Shown here in pieces: positions 6,024-6,104 of a stretch of 6,104 bases of DNA; the stretch's first letter is position 1; every line of letters starts with the position of its first letter. Under the pieces are notes generated by a model. It did no database searches. It was not told the origin of the DNA and saw only the letters and a list, made by a program, of their open reading frames with translations. Both the position numbers and the translations under genes were made by a program. This DNA comes from Thermoplasmata archaeon. GTDB lineage: Archaea > Thermoplasmatota > Thermoplasmata > Thermoplasmatales > Thermoplasmataceae. The stretch is taken from contig JAJZKX010000122.1 of assembly GCA_021850745.1 (NCBI GenBank), positions 1 to 6,104 of the forward strand, in the 5' to 3' direction.

Positions 6024-6098
6024 GCTCCGATGGTGTAGTCCGGCCAAGCATACCGGCCTTTCAAGCCGGCGACCCGGGTCCAAATCCCGGTCGGAGCA
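6024..6098 (+). tRNA. tRNA-Glu, anticodon UUC
   Basis: A complete 75-base cloverleaf including the discriminator. Acceptor stem GCTCCGA (6024-6030) pairs with TCGGAGC (6091-6097), discriminator A at 6098, no encoded CCA. The D arm carries GG at positions 18-19 (6042-6043). Anticodon stem CCGGC/GCCGG (6053-6057/6065-6069) holds loop CTTTCAA with anticodon TTC at 6060-6062, reading GAA and GAG. The four-base variable loop (6070-6073) lacks position 47, as in Glu tRNAs. The T stem CCGGG/CCCGG holds loop TCCAAAT (6079-6085), in which position 55 is C rather than the near-universal U. No intron is seen. It is transcribed divergently from the SufR-like gene. Confidence 0.95.
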
Positions 6099-6104
6099 TT
6101 TAAC

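Overview
The window looks like a chromosomal segment from an archaeon of the Thermoplasmata, most likely Thermoplasmatales. The evidence is an archaeal-type valyl-tRNA synthetase, a Pelota ribosome-rescue factor, a tRNA gene without an encoded CCA, TATA-box promoters (some placed for leaderless transcripts), purine-starting AGA/AGG arginine codons, and small N-glycosylation-rich surface proteins. The assignment rests on gene content and protein style only; no search was run.

Layout. Positions 1-1844 (+) hold the 3' three quarters of valS, with the ATP-binding HIGH region off the left edge. Positions 1896-2414 and 2576-3136 (+) are two small, unrecognised membrane-anchored surface proteins. 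Each has its own likely promoter and five N-glycosylation sequons. Positions about 3187-5240 (+) form a tight three-gene cluster: a UbiX-type flavin prenyltransferase, a Mut7-C (PIN-fold plus zinc ribbon) putative RNase, and pelA (Pelota/Dom34). The Mut7-C gene and pelA overlap by 14 bases. Positions 5224-5886 (-) encode a SufR-like (COG2345-type) winged-helix regulator. It converges on pelA with a 17-base overlap, and an inverted repeat over its own TATA box looks like an autoregulatory operator. A tRNA-Glu(UUC) gene with a clear promoter closes the window at 6024-6098 (+).

How the parts may work together. ValRS, Pelota and tRNA-Glu are core translation functions. Pelota with a co-transcribed putative RNase suggests a link between ribosome rescue and mRNA cleavage, which is inference. 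UbiX would make prenylated FMN for UbiD-family decarboxylases that lie elsewhere. The SufR-like protein has three of the cysteines expected for an Fe-S sensor, but no suf genes are visible here.

Main points for a second look: the Mut7-C reading frame extends by homology upstream of its only ATG without a usable start codon, and the lost part includes a probable catalytic Asp; the operator-like repeat before the SufR-like gene resembles the known cyanobacterial SufR site; Mut7-C and pelota are coupled; tRNA-Glu has C instead of U at position 55. There is no mobile element, CRISPR array or large repeat. No stretch over 300 bases lacks a gene.
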